DNA from: PALSA-505 sp036267135
GTDB lineage: Bacteria; Actinomycetota; Actinomycetes; Streptosporangiales; Streptosporangiaceae
Assembly: GCA_036267135.1 (NCBI GenBank)
Contig: DATAWQ010000160.1
Span: forward strand, 1-64,000
Reading direction: 5' to 3'
Length of the DNA: 64,000 nt
In this document: positions 8,044-16,158 of the stretch, one piece after another
How positions within the stretch are numbered: the stretch's first letter is position 1
Layout of the letters: every line of letters begins with the position of its first letter
Program-made: the position numbers and the translations under genes
The notes under the pieces: model-generated
What the model saw: the letters and a program-made list of their open reading frames with translations, nothing else
Databases searched by the model: none
What the model was told of the DNA's origin: nothing

Positions 8044-10359
8044 TCAGGTGGCCGCCGGTGTTGGGGTCTCGGCGGGGGCCGACGGGCCGGGGGTGGACGG
8101 CGTGTCGGTGATCTGGCTGGCCGAGCGGCGCTTGGAGATGACGATGGCGGCCACGATGACGATCACCGCGCCGATGGACACCCCGGCGCGCAGCCCGTCG
8201 TTGTGGCTGTAGGTCACCACGCTGGGCGCGATCAGCAGCGCGACCAGGTTCATCACCTTGATCAGCGGGTTGATGGCCGGGCCCGCGGTGTCCTTGAACG
8301 GGTCACCCACGGTGTCGCCGATGATCGTGGCCTCGTGCGCCGGTGAGCCCTTGCCACCGTGGTTGCCGTCCTCGACCAGCTTCTTCGCGTTGTCCCAGGC
8401 GCCACCGGAGTTGGCCAGGAACACCGCCATCAGGACGCCGGCCGCGATCGCGCCGGCCAGGAAGGAGCCGAGCGGGGCGTAGCCGAGCCCGAAGCCGATC
8501 GCGATCGGGGTGAGAAGCGCCAGCAGACCCGGGGTGGCCAGCTCACGCAGCGAGTCCGCGGTGCAGATGTCCACCACCCGGCCGTACTCGGGCTTCTCGG
8601 TGAAGTTCATGATCCCGGGGTGGTTGCGGAACTGCTCCCGCACCTCGAACACGACCCGCTGCGCAGCCCGGCCCACGGCCATGATCAGCAGGCCGGAGAA
8701 CATGAACACCACCGCAGCGCCCACGATGACCCCGACCAGCACGTTCGGCTTGTCCACCGACAGGCTGAACGTGCCCGCGGACTTGCCGAGCGCGGTCTCC
8801 ACCTGGGTGCGGAACGAGCCGAACAGCGCGGTCGCCGCCAGCACGGCGGTCGCGATCGCGATGCCCTTGGTGATCGCCTTGGTGGTGTTGCCGATCGCGT
8901 CCAGCTGGGTCAGCGTCTGCGCGGGCTCGCCCTCGAACTCACCCGACATCTCCGCGACGCCCTGTGCGTTGTCGGTGACCGGGCCGAACGAGTCCATGGA
9001 CACGATCACGCCGACCGTGGTGAGCAGGCCGGTGCCGGCCAGCGCCACCGCGAACAGCGCGATGGTGGCGTTGCCGGTGCCGAGCAGGAACGCGCCGAAG
9101 ACCGCGGCGCCGATCAGCAGCGCCGAGTAGACCGCGGACTCCAGGCCGATCGAGATGCCGGACAGGATGACGGTGGCCGCACCGGTGGCCGAGCTCTCGC
9201 CGATCTCCTTGACCGGCTTGCGGTTGGTCTCGGTGAAGTACCCGGTCAGCAACTGGATGGCACTGGCCAGCACCAGGCCGATGAGCACCGCGCCGATCGC
9301 CAGCCACCGCGGGCTGCCACCGTGGCTCAAGATCGCGTGGTCGGTGACGCCCTTGAGCCCGCTGAAGTGGGCGGGCAGGTAGGTGAACGAGGCGATCGCG
9401 ACCAGGATGGCGGAAATCACGGCTGACACGAAGAAGCCGCGGTTGATGGCGGTCATGCCGCTGCGGTCACCGCTGCGCGGCCTGACCACGAAGATGCCGA
9501 TCACCGCGGTGATCACGCCGATCATGGGCACGATCAGCGGGAAGACCAGGCCGTCGTTGCCGAACGCGACCTTGCCCAGGATCAGCGAGGCCACCAGCAT
9601 GACCGAGTAGGACTCGAACAGGTCGGCCGCCATGCCCGCGCAGTCGCCCACGTTGTCGCCCACGTTGTCGGCGATCGTGGCCGCGTTGCGCGGGTCGTCC
9701 TCGGGGATGTTCTTCTCCACCTTGCCGACCAGGTCCGCGCCCACGTCCGCGGCCTTGGTGTAGATGCCGCCGCCGACACGCATGAACATCGCCAGCAGGG
9801 CCGCGCCCAAGCCGAAACCCTCCAGCACGTTCGGCGCGTTCGACTTGTAGATGAGCACCACCATCGCGGCGCCGAAGAGGCCCAGGCCGACGGTGAACAT
9901 GCCGGCCACGCCGCCGCAGCGGAACGCGATGCGCATCGCCCGCTGCGCGCCGCTCTCCTTGGCCGCGGCCGCCACCCGGACGTTGCCACGCACGCACAGC
10001 GACATTCCGGTGAACCCGGTGAGCCCCGAGAACAAGGCACCAACCAGGAAAAATGCGCTACGGCCCCAGCGCACGCCGGTGCCGTCGGCAGGCAACAGCA
10101 GCAGCACGAAGAAGATCAGCACCACGAAGACGCTAAGCGTCCTGAACTGACGCTTCAGATAGGCGGCGGCGCCCTCCTGGACGGCGCGCGATATCTCCTG
10201 CATCTTCGGGCTGCCCTGGCTCGCGGCGAGAACTTCCCGCACCAGCAAGCCAGCCACGCCCAGCGCCAGCAGGGCGACCACCGCGACGACGACCACCCAG
10301 GTGAGGTTGGTGCCGTGCAGAGTCACCCCCGCGGACGCAGCGAGGTTGTGCCTGAACAT
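8044..10359 (-). CDS. hppA: K+-independent membrane proton-pumping pyrophosphatase
   Basis: 771 codons counting from the ATG at 10359, which has AAGGAGG just upstream; an in-frame extension to 10443 has no such site. About 16 membrane helices are visible. The substrate site is clear in DVGADLVGKVEKNIPEDD followed by NAATIADNVGDNVGDCAG, plus DNAKKLVEDG and DTVGDPFKDTAGP near the end. GNTTKAITKG has Lys and Thr at the positions that mark K+-independent, H+-translocating enzymes (Ala/Gly in the K+-dependent class). It hydrolyses PPi and pumps protons across the membrane. It is followed by the palindrome at 7973. Confidence 0.97.
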   Translation of the reverse strand: MFRHNLAASAGVTLHGTNLTWVVVVAVVALLALGVAGLLVREVLAASQGSPKMQEISRAVQEGAAAYLKRQFRTLSVFVVLIFFVLLLLPADGTGVRWGRSAFFLVGALFSGLTGFTGMSLCVRGNVRVAAAAKESGAQRAMRIAFRCGGVAGMFTVGLGLFGAAMVVLIYKSNAPNVLEGFGLGAALLAMFMRVGGGIYTKAADVGADLVGKVEKNIPEDDPRNAATIADNVGDNVGDCAGMAADLFESYSVMLVASLILGKVAFGNDGLVFPLIVPMIGVITAVIGIFVVRPRSGDRSGMTAINRGFFVSAVISAILVAIASFTYLPAHFSGLKGVTDHAILSHGGSPRWLAIGAVLIGLVLASAIQLLTGYFTETNRKPVKEIGESSATGAATVILSGISIGLESAVYSALLIGAAVFGAFLLGTGNATIALFAVALAGTGLLTTVGVIVSMDSFGPVTDNAQGVAEMSGEFEGEPAQTLTQLDAIGNTTKAITKGIAIATAVLAATALFGSFRTQVETALGKSAGTFSLSVDKPNVLVGVIVGAAVVFMFSGLLIMAVGRAAQRVVFEVREQFRNHPGIMNFTEKPEYGRVVDICTADSLRELATPGLLALLTPIAIGFGLGYAPLGSFLAGAIAAGVLMAVFLANSGGAWDNAKKLVEDGNHGGKGSPAHEATIIGDTVGDPFKDTAGPAINPLIKVMNLVALLIAPSVVTYSHNDGLRAGVSIGAVIVIVAAIVISKRRSASQITDTPSTPGPSAPAETPTPAAT

Positions 10360-10599
10360 CCGTCCTCCTTGACTGGAGCGCAGAGGGATCCCGCACGCTG
10401 GCCGATCAGGGCCGGGGGAATCGCCGTGCGCCCGGGTGAGCACCCGGCAGACAGACGCCTAGGTGCCACAGGGCAGTGGCGGGAGTCTACGCAGGCCAAC
10501 TCCAGCATGGTAATGCGAGGGCGATTCCTAACCGTACCGTGATCTTTTCGTTATCTAACGGACACCCGAAGGTGACAAAGATCCGGGGCTGGGAACCGG

Positions 10600-11046
10600 T
10601 TAGGCCTGACCGGCCGACGACGGCCAGCTCATGGAGACGCTTATGCCCGCGGCGGTCCGGGAGATCTTCACGTCGTCGGCCAGTTCCGCGATCACGGCCA
10701 GACCGAGCCCGTCCTGCAGGCCGCCGTGGCCGTTGCCCGCCGCGGCGCCGGCCAGCTTGGCCGCTGCGGCGGCGGGCTCGGGAGGGGCCGGGTCGGCCGG
10801 GGCCGAGTCGGTCACGATGACCTCGAAACGGCCACCGGACGCGGTCAGCTCGATCTTGACCGGCTCGGCCGGGCAGTGCAGCCGGTGCGCCTCGACCGCC
10901 CGCGAGCAGGCTTCGCCCACGGCGAGGCGGACCTCGTCGAGCAGGGAATCTGCTACGCCGCTCCGCCGTGCGACGGCGACGGCGACCAGCCGCGCCGTCC
11001 GCACGTGCGCGGGCAGCGGAGTGAAAGCAACTTCTACCATTGCCAT
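10600..11046 (-). CDS. anti-sigma-factor serine kinase (RsbW/HATPase type)
   Basis: 148-aa HATPase_c protein. The N box is in LDEVRLAVGEACSRAVEAH and the G-box region is LGLAVIAELADDV; there is a Pro/Ala-rich insertion (about 88-112) between them. It belongs to the small GHKL kinases that bind sigma factors and phosphorylate STAS antagonists. It lies 23 bp downstream of the BldG-like gene, on the same strand, as in Streptomyces, where the neighbouring ORF encodes an anti-sigma protein that interacts with BldG. Its sigma partner is not in this window. Confidence 0.9.
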   Translation of the reverse strand: MAMVEVAFTPLPAHVRTARLVAVAVARRSGVADSLLDEVRLAVGEACSRAVEAHRLHCPAEPVKIELTASGGRFEVIVTDSAPADPAPPEPAAAAAKLAGAAAGNGHGGLQDGLGLAVIAELADDVKISRTAAGISVSMSWPSSAGQA

Positions 11047-11069
11047 CTCGTGGCAGCCGAATCCGGCCG

Positions 11070-11420
11070 CTACTTCTCCGACTTCCTGGCCTTGATGGCT
11101 TCCTCGACCGTGTCGTGGATGCCGAAGACCTTGGTCAGGCCGGTGATGCGGAAGATCTTGAGTATCCGCTCCTGACGGCAGACCAGGTCCAGTGAGCCGT
11201 CGTGGGCGCGGACCCGCTTGAGCCCGCCCACCAGGACGCCGAGGCCGGTCGAGTCGAGGAACTCCACCTTCTCCATGTTCACGACGAGCTGGTAGTCGCC
11301 CTTGTTAACCAGGTCGATCAGAAGCTCACGCAGCCTGGGCGCGGTGTAAACGTCGATCTCACCCTCTACGTCGACGACCCTGATGCCGTCCTTCAAGTGG
11401 TCATCCAGCTTCAGATCCAC
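11070..11420 (-). CDS. bldG: BldG-like STAS anti-sigma-factor antagonist
   Basis: 116 aa, the length of BldG, with a full STAS domain: GEIDVYTAPRLRELLIDLV, then the phosphorylatable Ser57 in FLDSTGLGVLVGGLKR, and ILKIFRITGLTKVF. As I recall the Streptomyces BldG sequence the match is very close. BldG controls aerial mycelium formation and antibiotic production by a partner-switching cascade in which phosphorylation of this Ser regulates anti-sigma binding. GGAGG lies 4 nt before the GTG start. Gene order (divergent helicase, bldG, anti-sigma, hppA) repeats the Streptomyces locus. Confidence 0.92.
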   Translation of the reverse strand: MDLKLDDHLKDGIRVVDVEGEIDVYTAPRLRELLIDLVNKGDYQLVVNMEKVEFLDSTGLGVLVGGLKRVRAHDGSLDLVCRQERILKIFRITGLTKVFGIHDTVEEAIKARKSEK

Positions 11421-11499
11421 AAATCCTCCACGCCATGCAATCGTCGCCTAATCAAACCGACCGGTGCGGTGCCAGCCCGCGAGGGGCCAGCCTGTGCGG

Positions 11500-11518
11500 G
11501 CCAGCCCATGGTGGGCTG
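11500..11518. promoter_or_regulatory. inverted repeat in the bldG/helicase divergent region
   Basis: CCAGCCCA-TGG-TGGGCTGG, 8-bp arms with a 3-nt loop, within a 227-bp divergent intergenic region that also has two further GCCAGCC(C/T) direct copies. It could be an operator or a 5'-leader hairpin. Confidence 0.35.
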
Positions 11519-11647
11519 GTCCGTGCTGAGCGTCCGCATCCGGCCAGCGAGCTTATCCCGTCGGGCACTCAACCACGCTCCGATGTCATGCTTACACGAA
11601 TCCGTGCTTGCCGGGAGTCATTGTCAGGCATGGCAGACTGAAATTCG

Positions 11648-14164
11648 ATGCCCATGGCTACCCCCACCACAGCCGAAGACCCCCCGGGCGGGCCGCCCCG
11701 GCCCGCTTCCGCGGGTCCCGTACCCATGCCCGCCGGCCCCGTGCTTGGTGACACCGTGCTTGGTGACACCGTGCTGGCGACCGCGCGGATCCTGCGTGAA
11801 GGCACCCGGGATGGATGCGTGACCCACATCCAGCGTATTCCCGGCCGGCCTGGCCGGGCGGCCCGCTGGCCGGACTGGGTGCCGTCCGAGCTGCGGGAGC
11901 GGTTCGGCCGGGCCGGGATCACCGAGCCGTGGGAGCACCAGGTGGCCGCCGCCGAGCACGCCAGGGCCGGCCGGAACGTGATTGTGTCCACCCCGGCGGC
12001 GTCGGGCAAGTCGCTCGGCTACCTGATGCCCGCGCTCACCGCCGTGCTGGACGGGGGGACGGTGCTCTATCTCACCCCCACCAAGGCGCTCGCCGCCGAT
12101 CAGCTCCGGACGATCCGCGCGCTGCGGGTGCCCGGGGTGCGGGCCGCCGTCCTGGACGGCGACACCCCGTCGGCGGGCCGGAGCTGGGCCAGGGCGAACG
12201 CGAACTACCTGCTGACCACGCCGGACACGCTGCACCTGGCGCTGCTGCCCGGGCACACCCGCTGGGCCAGGTTCCTGTCCAGGCTGAGTTATGTGATCGT
12301 GGACGAGTGCCACGGATACCGGGGGGTGTTCGGCTCGCACGTGGCCCAGGTGCTGCGCCGGCTGCGCCGGATCACCGCCTACTACGCCGACGGCCGGGCC
12401 GCTATGGCCAGGTCGGCCCGGCGCGGCCGGTCGCGGGGGAAAGGCGCCGCTCATCTGGGCGCCAGGCCGCCCCGCTCCCGTCCCTGGCGGGCCGGGGGTG
12501 GCGAGGGCACCCCGGTGTTCATCCTGGCCTCGGCCACGGTGGCCGGGCCGGTCAGGTGCGCGGCCCTGCTCACCGGGCTCGACGCGGTGGCGGTGGACGC
12601 CGACGCGGACGCCGCGCCGCGCGGGCCGGTCACGTTCGCGCTCTGGGAGCCGCCGCTGACCAGGCTGCGGGGCGAGAACGGCGCCAGGCTGCGCCGGCCG
12701 GCCACCACCGAGGCGGCCCGCCTGCTGTCGGATCTGGTGACGCAGAACCTGACCACCGTGGCCTTCGTGCGGTCCCGGCGAGCCGCCGAGGCGGTGGCCA
12801 TGACCGCCCGGCGCACCCTGGCCGACGCGGGCGACGCCGGCCTGGCCGAGCGGGTGGCGGCCTACCGGTCGGGTTACCTGCCCGAGGATCGCCGCCAGCT
12901 CGAGGACGAGCTGCGCTCGGGCAGGCTGGCCGGGATGGCGGCCACCACCGCCCTCGAACTCGGCGTCAACATCTGCGGTCTCGACGCCGTGCTGATCGCC
13001 GGCTGGCCGGGCACCAGGGCCTCGCTGTGGCAGCAGGCCGGGCGGGCCGGCCGGACCGGCGGCGACGCCCTGGCCGTGCTCATCGCCAGGGCCGACCCAC
13101 TGGACACCTACCTGGTGCATCATCCGGAGGCGATATTCGGCCATCCGGTCGAGGCGACCGTGCTCGACCCTGGCAACCCCTACGTGCTCGCGCCGCACCT
13201 GTGCTCGGCGGCCGCCGAGCTGCCGCTCACAGCGGCCGACCTGGCCCTGTTCGGGCCGGAGGCCGCCGAGGTGGCGGCGGGACTGTGCGCGCGTGGCCTG
13301 CTGCGCACCCGCGGCGGCGGCTGGTACCTGTCCGGCCGGGGGCGGGAACTGACCCGGACCGGCCTGCGCGGCTCCGGCCGGGCACCGGTGCAGATCGTCG
13401 AGGCGAGCACGGGCCGGCTGATCGGCACCGTGGACGAGCCGTCGGCACACGTGCTGGCCCACACCGGCGCCGTCTACCAGCACCAGGCGCAGACCTACCT
13501 GGTGCGCAGGCTGGATCTCGCGGACGAGGCGGCGCTGGTGGACGCCGCCGATCCCGGCTACGCCACCTCGGCGCGCGAGCTCACCGAGATCGAGGTGACG
13601 GGCGAGCTGAGCCGGACGGCGTGGGGCGAGGCCACCGTGCACTTCGGCGACGTCCGGGTGACCAGGCAGGTGACCTCGTTCGTCAAGCGGCGCCTGGACA
13701 CCGGCCTGGTGATCGGCGAGGAAGCCCTGGACCTGCCGCCCCGCACGCTGCCGACCAGGGCCGTGTGGTGGACGATCTCCCCCGGGCAGCGGGACACCCT
13801 GGCCGCCGCCGGCGTCGACCTGGCCGGCGCCGCGCACGCCGCCGAGCACGCCTCGATCGCCCTGCTCCCCCTCGTGGCGAGCTGTGACCGCTGGGACATC
13901 GGCGGCGTCTCCTTCGAGCTGAACCCGAGCACGGGCCGCCTCACCGTCTTCGTCTACGACGGCCACCCCGGCGGCGCCGGCTTCGCCGAGCGCGGCTACC
14001 AGGCGGCCAGGCAGTGGCTGCAGGCCACCGCCCAGGCGATCGCCTCCTGCGCCTGCGAGTCCGGCTGCCCCGCCTGCATCCAGTCCCCCAAATGCGGCAA
14101 CGGCAACGAGCCCCTCTCCAAACCCGGCGCCCTCAAGCTCCTGTCCACCCTCCTCGCCGAGTAG
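11648..14164 (+). CDS. DEAD/DEAH-box helicase with DUF1998 zinc domain (MrfA/YprA-like)
   Basis: 838-aa superfamily 2 helicase. Motif I is TPAASGKS (about 115-122), motif II VIVDECHGY, and motif VI QQAGRAGRTGG. The C-terminal DUF1998 region ends with a cysteine cluster (CACESGCPACIQSPKC), the metal site typical of this family. Bacillus MrfA of this group takes part in mitomycin-lesion repair, so a DNA repair role is likely but unproven here. Near the N-terminus a 15-bp tandem repeat encodes VLGDT twice. It diverges from bldG, a conserved actinobacterial arrangement. Confidence 0.92.
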   Translation: MPMATPTTAEDPPGGPPRPASAGPVPMPAGPVLGDTVLGDTVLATARILREGTRDGCVTHIQRIPGRPGRAARWPDWVPSELRERFGRAGITEPWEHQVAAAEHARAGRNVIVSTPAASGKSLGYLMPALTAVLDGGTVLYLTPTKALAADQLRTIRALRVPGVRAAVLDGDTPSAGRSWARANANYLLTTPDTLHLALLPGHTRWARFLSRLSYVIVDECHGYRGVFGSHVAQVLRRLRRITAYYADGRAAMARSARRGRSRGKGAAHLGARPPRSRPWRAGGGEGTPVFILASATVAGPVRCAALLTGLDAVAVDADADAAPRGPVTFALWEPPLTRLRGENGARLRRPATTEAARLLSDLVTQNLTTVAFVRSRRAAEAVAMTARRTLADAGDAGLAERVAAYRSGYLPEDRRQLEDELRSGRLAGMAATTALELGVNICGLDAVLIAGWPGTRASLWQQAGRAGRTGGDALAVLIARADPLDTYLVHHPEAIFGHPVEATVLDPGNPYVLAPHLCSAAAELPLTAADLALFGPEAAEVAAGLCARGLLRTRGGGWYLSGRGRELTRTGLRGSGRAPVQIVEASTGRLIGTVDEPSAHVLAHTGAVYQHQAQTYLVRRLDLADEAALVDAADPGYATSARELTEIEVTGELSRTAWGEATVHFGDVRVTRQVTSFVKRRLDTGLVIGEEALDLPPRTLPTRAVWWTISPGQRDTLAAAGVDLAGAAHAAEHASIALLPLVASCDRWDIGGVSFELNPSTGRLTVFVYDGHPGGAGFAERGYQAARQWLQATAQAIASCACESGCPACIQSPKCGNGNEPLSKPGALKLLSTLLAE

Positions 14165-14502
14165 CCCGCCAAGCCGACGGCAGCGCACAGGCGCAAACGG
14201 TCACAGACCAACCAAAACGCAAGCCAAAGCGGGGGGGTGTCGGCGAAGCCGACCAGAGGGTTCCGGGGGGTCGCCCCCCGGGATAAATGGCCAAGCCTAA
14301 AACCAGTGCTTTAGCACAGGTTTAACCATTAGGCGGGCGGCCCCCGCCGGGGGGGAGAGCAGGGGCCGCCGTACGGCCCGGCTCTGGGGGGGTAGAGCCG
14401 GTTCCGTTGCCCCCAACAGCCTACGTGCACGGCGGCTGTGTTACTAGTCAGTTACGCCGTGACATCACCTGCCGAGGGCATCAGGACATATGCTGCCTGA
14501 CC
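14165..14502. other. intergenic region with a series of hairpins
   Basis: Between the helicase and the HAD-IB gene. It holds a GTCGGC-GAA-GCCGAC hairpin (14239-14253), the terminator below, and an AT-richer imperfect palindrome (AACCAGTGC-TTTA-GCACAGGTT, about 14300-14322) nested inside CCTAA/TTAGG. Two GC-rich hairpins follow (about 14334-14357 and 14381-14400). No gene is seen. Confidence 0.6.
14263..14281 (+). terminator. terminator-like hairpin after the helicase gene
   Basis: CCGGGGGG-TCG-CCCCCCGG, a perfect 8-bp stem with a 3-nt loop, 99 bp after the helicase stop, followed by ATAAATGG and preceded by a second tight hairpin at 14239-14253. Actinobacterial terminators often lack a U-run. 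Confidence 0.6.
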
Positions 14503-15252
14503 GTGGAGGGTCCCGTCGAGCGTTTGACCCCGGCCGTCGCCGCCTTTTTCGATCTCGATAAAACGGTCATGTCGAAGTCGAGCACACTGGCTTTCGGTCG
14601 TCCTTTTTACCGACATGGGCTTATCAGCCGTGCGGATGCGCTGCGCAGCGTGGCTTGCCAGCTCGTATTCCGGGTGGCCGGAGCCAATCACGGCCAGATG
14701 GAGTGGATCAAGGAGTGGGTGAGCGACCTGTGCCGCGGCTGGCCGGTGGACCGGGTCACCGCCATCGTGGCCCACTACCTTGACGAGCTCATACTGCCTC
14801 ACGTGTACGCGGAGGCGCGGGCCCTGATCGCCGCGCACCGGGAGGCGGGCCAGGACGTGATCATCGTGAGCACGTCAGGGCACGAGGTGGTGGATCCCAT
14901 CGCCAGGCTGCTCGGCGCGGACAGCGTCATCGCCACCCGCATGCAGGTGGCGGGCGGCCGCTACACGGGCGTGCTGGAGTTCTACGCCTACGGCGAGGCC
15001 AAGGCCAGCCGGGTGCGGGAACTGGCCGCCGAGCGCGGTTACCGGCTGCAGGACTGCTACGCCTACAGCGACTCGGTGACCGACCTGCCGCTGCTGCAGG
15101 CCGTCGGGCACCCGTACGCGGTGAACCCGGACCGGAGCCTGCGGCGGATCGCCACCGAACGTGGCTGGCCGGTTCTCCAGTTCACGTCACATGCGCCCGG
15201 ACCGGAGCCACGACGCGGCGAATCCCCAGTTAAGGGACATGCCGCCAGGTGA
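14503..15252 (+). CDS. HAD-IB family phosphatase
   Basis: About 249 aa from the GTG at 14503. The start is uncertain; the reading frame stays open back to a TTG at 14407. HAD motif I is AAFFDLDKTVMSKSS, motif II is VIIVSTSGHEVV, the Lys is in YGEAKASRVREL, and motif IV is AYSDSVTDLPLL. This is the SerB/CicA-like subfamily IB, with helical cap residues between motifs I and II. Many actinobacteria carry a copy beside developmental genes; the substrate (phosphoserine, a phospholipid or other) is not set by the sequence. The region upstream is rich in hairpins. Confidence 0.88.
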   Translation: MEGPVERLTPAVAAFFDLDKTVMSKSSTLAFGRPFYRHGLISRADALRSVACQLVFRVAGANHGQMEWIKEWVSDLCRGWPVDRVTAIVAHYLDELILPHVYAEARALIAAHREAGQDVIIVSTSGHEVVDPIARLLGADSVIATRMQVAGGRYTGVLEFYAYGEAKASRVRELAAERGYRLQDCYAYSDSVTDLPLLQAVGHPYAVNPDRSLRRIATERGWPVLQFTSHAPGPEPRRGESPVKGHAAR

Positions 15253-15390
15253 GTCGGCCGATATTACAAATCGATCACGCCCAGGTCTTTTCAAGTTCGC
15301 CAATTCGTCGTAGAAAGGAGTCACGGACCCAGGACGTCCGGGCACGGCAACCGGGCACCCACGCGCGACCAGCCGCGGGAGGCGTGTCGA

Positions 15391-15445
15391 GATAGGCCAG
15401 GTCAGCACCATGGTGCGCGCACGGGTGCACCGCTGATCACCTATC
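15391..15445 (+). other. candidate structured RNA element
   Basis: GATAGG (15391-15396) pairs with CCTATC (15440-15445), and GTCAGC (15401-15406) pairs with GCTGAT (15432-15437). Inside lie two self-complementary blocks, GCACCATGGTGC (15405-15416) and GGTGCACC (15424-15431). A terminator-like hairpin follows 52 bp later. I do not recognise a known riboswitch family. Confidence 0.35.
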
Positions 15446-15496
15446 CGACAAAGAAAAGGTGCACGCTTGGTAACCCGGTATGACGTGGTAAGCGGC

Positions 15497-15517
15497 GGCG
15501 CCCCGCCCAGGGGCGCC
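15497..15517. terminator. GC-rich terminator-like hairpin
   Basis: GGCGCCCC-GCCCA-GGGGCGCC, perfect 8-bp stem, extendable by one pair, in mid-intergenic space. It is 245 bp from the HAD-IB stop, so it may end an untranslated RNA rather than that gene. Confidence 0.5.
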
Positions 15518-15533
15518 GTTCGCTGTGTTATTG

Positions 15534-15569
15534 GGCCGGAAAGATGAACCCGCCGGCCGTACGGGCTGG
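15534..15569 (+). repeat. dispersed intergenic repeat, copy B
   Basis: 36-bp unit starting GGCCGGAAAGATGAACCC and ending CCGTACGGGCTGG. It differs at one position from the copy at 20347-20382 and at two or three positions from copy A at 6175. Confidence 0.85.
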
Positions 15570-15707
15570 GGTGAGGCCGGCTGGGGTGGGCCGCCATACG
15601 GGGGCTTGATCGCGCCTTCCTGGATTACGTGGGCCCGAATGTGGTACGGGTTGTGTCACCCTGCATCACGTACCCGGGGGCAACCTCCAGGATTGGAGCT
15701 ACACGCG

Positions 15708-16154
15708 ATGGCCCAGACCGACTCCGTGCGGCCGGCAGACGGCACGGCTGAGCAATCCCTGGGCGATCTCGTGGCCCTGGCCACCAAGGACCTGTCCAAG
15801 CTGATCAAGGGCGAACTCGATCTGGCTAAGCTGGAACTGAAGGCCGACGTCAAGCGCCTGGGGCTGGCCGGCGTCATGCTCGGCATCTCCGCCTTCATCG
15901 CCTGCCTGGTCCTGGTTCTGCTGTGCATCGCGCTGGCCTTCGGCCTGGTGGCGCTCGGCATCTGGACCTGGGCGGCGTTTCTCATCGTGGCCGGCGCCGG
16001 CATCCTGCTGATTGCCGTCGTGGCCGGCACGGCCCTGCTCAAGATGCGCAAGCTGAGCGGTCTGAAGCGGACCCGCAAGACCGTGCAGGACGACCTGGCG
16101 CTGATGCACCGCGACGAAGACGCCGCCGGCACACCCGCGATCGAGGCACGATAG
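15708..16154 (+). CDS. actinobacterial holin-X-like membrane protein
   Basis: 148 aa from the ATG at 15708, which has GGAG upstream. A charged N-terminal helix (about 15-55: LGDLVALATKDLSKLIKGEL and on) is followed by two transmembrane segments (about 57-82 and 85-112) and a basic tail. This matches the phage-holin-like superfamily (Actinobacterial Holin-X), chromosomal genes of unknown role that are not evidence of a prophage here. The alpha/beta hydrolase gene begins 4 bp after its stop, so the two are probably co-transcribed. Confidence 0.8.
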   Translation: MAQTDSVRPADGTAEQSLGDLVALATKDLSKLIKGELDLAKLELKADVKRLGLAGVMLGISAFIACLVLVLLCIALAFGLVALGIWTWAAFLIVAGAGILLIAVVAGTALLKMRKLSGLKRTRKTVQDDLALMHRDEDAAGTPAIEAR

Positions 16155-16158
16155 GTAC

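Larger units (their letters stand above)
15253..15707. other. 455-bp intergenic region with stem-loops and a dispersed repeat
   Basis: No convincing ORF. It contains a long imperfect stem (15391-15445), a strong GC hairpin (15497-15517), repeat copy B (15534-15569), and the promoter region of the holin-X-like gene. A small untranslated RNA is possible. Confidence 0.5.

Noticed and set aside
11624..14188. Long open frame (854 codons) on the minus strand opposite the helicase gene
   Set aside because: It mirrors the helicase exactly, is Gly/Arg/Pro-rich with no motifs, and reflects third-position GC in the real gene.
15280..15520. Known riboswitch (for example ydaO/c-di-AMP or cobalamin)
   Set aside because: The conserved sequence blocks of these classes are not seen; only general pairing is visible.
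15708..16154. Holin-like gene as evidence of a prophage
   Set aside because: Holin-X proteins are chromosomal in actinobacteria, and no phage structural, integrase or lysis genes are nearby.
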